DNA of 64,000 nucleotides from Shewanella donghaensis (GTDB lineage Bacteria; Pseudomonadota; Gammaproteobacteria; Enterobacterales; Shewanellaceae): the NCBI RefSeq assembly GCF_007567505.1, contig NZ_CP041783.1:3162001-3226000 (forward strand). The letters run 5' to 3'. Of this stretch, positions 60,493-64,000 are shown one piece after another; position 1 is the first letter of the stretch, and every line of letters begins with the position of its first letter. The notes under the pieces were generated by a model, which was not told the DNA's origin, searched no databases, and saw nothing but the letters and a program-made list of their open reading frames with translations. The translations under genes and the position numbers were made by a program.

Positions 60493-61059
60493 ATGCAGTT
60501 GTTACATCCTAAAGATGTCACTGAGATGTTTAAACAAGGCGAAGTCATTGCCTATCCGACAGAAGCCGTTTACGGCCTCGGCTGTGATCCTGATAACCTT
60601 TCTGCTATTCAAAAACTCCTTGAAATAAAACAACGTCCTTGGCAGAAGGGCGTGATCCTCGTTGCCAGTGATTATAAGCAGTTACGGCCTTATATTGATG
60701 AAACCAAGCTAACAAAAGAACAACTCGACTTTGCCTTTAGTAAGTGGCCTGGGCCATTTACTTTTGTTATGCCAATTAAGCCTGGTGTTAGCCAATTACT
60801 ATGTGGTGAGTTTGATTCCATAGCCGTCCGTGTTTCAGCACACCCAGTGGTAAGAACACTGTGCGAAACGACCAATAAAGCGATTGTTTCAAGTAGTGCT
60901 AATCTTGCAGGGCACGAACCTGCAATGACCATCGAACAAATTCAACAAGTATTTTCCACAACGGTTGCAGCTGTTATTTCAGGTGAGCTTGGCTCTCAAC
61001 GTCAGCCTTCAACAATCATTGATGCCCGTAGTGGAAAAATATTACGCAAGGGACTCTAG
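60493..61059 (+). CDS. tsaC: Threonylcarbamoyl-AMP synthase
   Basis: TsaC (YrdC/RimN) makes threonylcarbamoyl-AMP from Thr, bicarbonate and ATP for t6A37 in tRNA. The family motif [18 protein letters not shown] is near residue 19. The KRPWQKG-like ([14 protein letters not shown]) and [13 protein letters not shown] segments form the substrate pocket. The 188 residues fit the short TsaC form lacking the Sua5 domain. It is followed by hemF. Confidence 0.96.
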   Translation: MQLLHPKDVTEMFKQGEVIAYPTEAVYGLGCDPDNLSAIQKLLEIKQRPWQKGVILVASDYKQLRPYIDETKLTKEQLDFAFSKWPGPFTFVMPIKPGVSQLLCGEFDSIAVRVSAHPVVRTLCETTNKAIVSSSANLAGHEPAMTIEQIQQVFSTTVAAVISGELGSQRQPSTIIDARSGKILRKGL

Positions 61060-61093
61060 TCCAATGAACAAACATGCAGTAGTTTGTAATTAA

Positions 61094-62035
<942 letters not shown>

Positions 62036-62249
62036 TTTTTGTTGAGTCTACGCAATTTAGTCTACAGATTGGTGGCAGTACAGAATCTATTTTGATGCCT
62101 ATGTTATCACCGCCTTTAGTACGTTGGGAGTATGGCTTTACCCCAGAAGAAGGCTCGCAAGAGGCAGAGCTTTACGAGCGTTATCTGAAACCGCAAGATT
62201 GGTTAAAGCTAGAAAGTTAGTTTTTGTTGAGTCTACAGATTGGTGGCAG
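62036..62249. repeat. Tandem repeat array after hemF (one full unit plus a short partial unit)
   Basis: The unit of 185 bp (62036-62220) starts with TTTTTGTTGAGTCTAC. The next unit starts at 62221 with the same 16 bases and continues with AGATTGGTGGCAG before the similarity stops at 62249. TCTACAGATTGGTGGCAG occurs at 62061-62078 and 62232-62249. The third unit lacks 14 bases (62052-62065) found in the second. Confidence 0.85.
62050..62220 (+). pseudogene. Tandem remnant of the hemF 3' end
   Basis: About 170 bp repeat the last ~50 codons of hemF in frame, from [12 protein letters not shown] to [11 protein letters not shown] and a TAG stop. There is no promoter or start of its own. Relative to hemF most changes are synonymous, with a small MPMLSPP versus MSMPP change and 6 extra bases. 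Both ends are joined to the same 16-bp sequence (TTTTTGTTGAGTCTAC at 62036-62051 and 62221-62236). Confidence 0.9.
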
Positions 62250-62257
62250 ATCGAAAG

Positions 62258-62695
62258 CTAATCTTTATTACGCATATTATTAGCCAGTTGCGAAACAGCC
62301 TGAAATATCACTTGTTGATGTTCAGGCTTTTTTATTGCCTTAGCAATGGCTTGTTCCATGCAAGTTAGCCATTGATCAACCATGGTTTGGTCTATATCAA
62401 ACGGCATATGTCTTGCGCGCAATGCTGGGTGGCCATGTTTCTGCTGATACAGTTGCGGCCCGCCTAACCAACCACTTAAAAACTCGAATAGTTTTTGTTC
62501 TGAATCGGCCAGTGGTGCTCGATGAATGGCGAGTAATTCTTGGGTATCTTCGCGATTACGCATTTGTTGGTAAAAATACTGAGCGATTAAACGAATTGTT
62601 CTCTCTCCCCCAATCAAGTCATAGGCATTCGATTGAGCTGTATCACGATCATCTTGTTGAGGGCTTTTATTAAACAGTTTCTTTAGCCAATTCAT
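62258..62695 (-). CDS. Group II truncated haemoglobin
   Basis: A 145-residue globin of the trHbO/YjbI-like group, binding heme and oxygen or NO. The core motifs are YDLIGGERTIRLIAQYFYQQM near residue 25, SEQKLFEFLSGWLGGPQLY near 65 and HGHPALRARHMPF near 86, which includes the likely proximal His. The C-terminal helix follows. An N-terminal extension of about 24 residues is polar. Its 3' end overlaps a plus-strand terminator hairpin and abuts the hemF repeat array. Confidence 0.9.
   Translation of the reverse strand: MNWLKKLFNKSPQQDDRDTAQSNAYDLIGGERTIRLIAQYFYQQMRNREDTQELLAIHRAPLADSEQKLFEFLSGWLGGPQLYQQKHGHPALRARHMPFDIDQTMVDQWLTCMEQAIAKAIKKPEHQQVIFQAVSQLANNMRNKD
62297..62333 (+). terminator. 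Plus-strand terminator inside the 3' end of the globin gene
   Basis: AGCCTGAA (62297-62304) and TTCAGGCT (62321-62328) form an 8-bp stem with a 16-base loop, followed by TTTTTAT. On the plus strand it would end transcription coming from tsaC-hemF, while lying in the coding sequence of the opposing globin gene. Confidence 0.6.
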
Positions 62696-62903
62696 TGTTA
62701 TCTATAACCAGTATTATTCATCATAACTTTCTTGATTATAACGATTAATGACCCACAGTACCTTGGCTTTATTTTCTGTATAACTCATCAACGTTCGTAA
62801 AAACATAATTTGTTAATATTTTGCTACAAGATTTTGTTGTCCTATAGATAAGTCACGTATAAATTAGGCGGGTCAAACAAAAATAATAATAGGAGCAAAG
62901 GGC

Positions 62904-64000
62904 ATGACCAAGTTGGCACCGACACTTGTGGTAGTGGCAATATCTACTGCATTGTTTGGATGTAATCAATCCGAGCAACAAGATCCCAAAGTAAGTATTA
63001 ATAAAAACCCCTACCCAAGTACTTATCAAACATTACCAAGAACATCGACCCTACTGACTAATGCAACGGTGTTAACAGGTACAGGCAAAAGAATCGATAA
63101 TGCCGATGTATTGATGGTTGATGGAAAAATTAAAGCGGTTGGTACGCAATTAAGCCAAGACAATGTGACCGTCATTGATGCCAAAGGCAAATGGATTACC
63201 CCTGGTATTGTTGATGTTCACTCTCATTTAGGTGTATATCCAAGTCCCAGTGCCGATGCTCATGGTGACGGCAATGAAGTCACGTCACCTAACACCGCAG
63301 AAGTTTGGGCTGAACATAGTGTTTGGCCGCAAGATCCCGGCTTTAATCGCGCTCGAGAAGGCGGGATTACCACCTTACAAATCTTACCTGGCTCTGCCAA
63401 TTTAATTGGTGGGCGCGGGGTTACCTTAAAAAATACTCCAGCAACGACCATGCAAGCGATGAAGTTCCCACAAGCGCCGTATGGGTTGAAAATGGCCTGT
63501 GGTGAAAACCCGAAAGGAGCTTATGGTAGAAAGCGTAAAGAAGCACCAATGACCCGTATGGGCAATATGGCTGGTTATCGACAAGCCTTTATTGAAGCTA
63601 CTGAATATAAACGAGCTTGGGATAAATACGATGCAGATTATGCTGCAGGCTTAAACCCGACCGCACCAGAGCGCGATCTCACTAAAGACACGCTTCGTGG
63701 TGTGATAGAGGGTGATATTTTAATTCATAATCATTGTTATAAAGCGGAAGAAATGGCGATGATGGTGGATTTAGGCAAAGAGTTTAATTACCACTCTGGC
63801 ACATTCCATCATGCAATTGAAGGCTATAAGATTGCTGATCTGTTAGCTGAAAATGGCAACTGCGCAGCAATGTGGCCAGATTGGTGGGGCTTTAAAATGG
63901 AAGCCTACGACATGGTAGTAGAGAACGTGGCTATGGTCGATGCCGTGAAGAAGTCATGTGCGATTGTGCATTCTGATTCAAGCGTCACCATTCAACGTCT
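62904..64000 (+). CDS. Lipoprotein amidohydrolase (partial, cut by window end)
   Basis: The first 365 residues are visible. A lipoprotein signal ends in the lipobox LFGC (Cys20), so the protein should be membrane-anchored. The amidohydrolase domain starts near residue 50 (LLTNATVLTGTGKRIDNADVLMVDGKIKAVG). The metal-binding HSH motif is at 106-108 (GIVDVHSHLGVYP). Further metal ligands probably include the His pair in ILIHNHCYKAEEM and the FHHAIEGYKIA region. Substrate unknown. AGGAG lies seven bases before the ATG at 62904. Confidence 0.9.
   Translation, partial: MTKLAPTLVVVAISTALFGCNQSEQQDPKVSINKNPYPSTYQTLPRTSTLLTNATVLTGTGKRIDNADVLMVDGKIKAVGTQLSQDNVTVIDAKGKWITPGIVDVHSHLGVYPSPSADAHGDGNEVTSPNTAEVWAEHSVWPQDPGFNRAREGGITTLQILPGSANLIGGRGVTLKNTPATTMQAMKFPQAPYGLKMACGENPKGAYGRKRKEAPMTRMGNMAGYRQAFIEATEYKRAWDKYDADYAAGLNPTAPERDLTKDTLRGVIEGDILIHNHCYKAEEMAMMVDLGKEFNYHSGTFHHAIEGYKIADLLAENGNCAAMWPDWWGFKMEAYDMVVENVAMVDAVKKSCAIVHSDSSVTIQR

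Overview
The window looks like the replication-origin region of a Shewanella-type gammaproteobacterial chromosome. Three things point there: gene order (glmS-atp operon-parAB-rsmG-mnmG-oriC-mioC, then mnmE-yidC-yidD-rnpA-rpmH and dnaA-dnaN-recF-gyrB, then glySQ, fadBA-pepQ-trkH, trkA-rsmB-fmt-def, dprA-smg-tsaC-hemF), protein similarity recalled from the families, and a moderate, AT-leaning base composition. A cold-water species of the S. frigidimarina kind would fit, but the species call is inference. No rRNA, tRNA, CRISPR array, prophage or intact insertion sequence was seen.

Layout. Bases 1-16117: an edge fragment, glmS with its DeoR-type partner, glmU, the nine-gene F1Fo ATP synthase operon, parB-parA, rsmG and mnmG, all on the minus strand. 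Bases 16118-16606: oriC, with 15 GATC sites, DnaA boxes and an AT-rich unwinding region. Bases 16607-21725: mioC, a sodium:alanine-type symporter, and a formaldehyde-detoxification pair (fghA, adhC) with a divergent LysR regulator. Bases 21762-26182: exonuclease, mnmE, yidC, yidD, rnpA, rpmH (minus). Bases 26183-26630: a second GATC/DnaA-box-rich region in front of dnaA. Bases 26631-33971: dnaA, dnaN, recF, gyrB and an HDOD gene. Bases 34086-47760: glyS/glyQ, tag, a very large secreted amidohydrolase, MOSC and TusA proteins, fadA/fadB, pepQ, yigZ. Bases 47914-54065: a duplicated potassium/heme block, trkH-hemG-arsR-hemG-trkH-trkA. Bases 54096-62035: rsmB-fmt-def facing a plus-strand run lysM-dprA-smg-topA-like zinc finger-tsaC-hemF. 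Bases 62036-64000: a broken second copy of the hemF 3' end, a truncated haemoglobin, and the start of a lipoprotein amidohydrolase cut by the window edge.

How it works together. The window holds most of the machinery for starting and segregating the chromosome: oriC, dnaA, dnaN, gyrB, parA, parB and, on the right arm 21-26 kb from oriC, three strong ParB-binding parS palindromes (37777, 39086, 42139), plus a decayed one in the recF 3' end. The rest is mainly housekeeping: energy, cell-wall precursors, tRNA modification and charging, fatty-acid oxidation, potassium uptake and heme synthesis.

The most noteworthy observations are: the parS sites, one forming the heart of a terminator hairpin and one inside a coding sequence; two origin-like GATC clusters 10 kb apart; a probable ATT start codon for dprA at a TAATT stop/start overlap; the hemG/trkH duplication around an ArsR regulator carrying the two-cysteine spacing of persulfide sensors; and the tandem hemF 3'-end remnant at an apparent synteny break. 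I found no strong candidate for a wholly new defence or mobile system.
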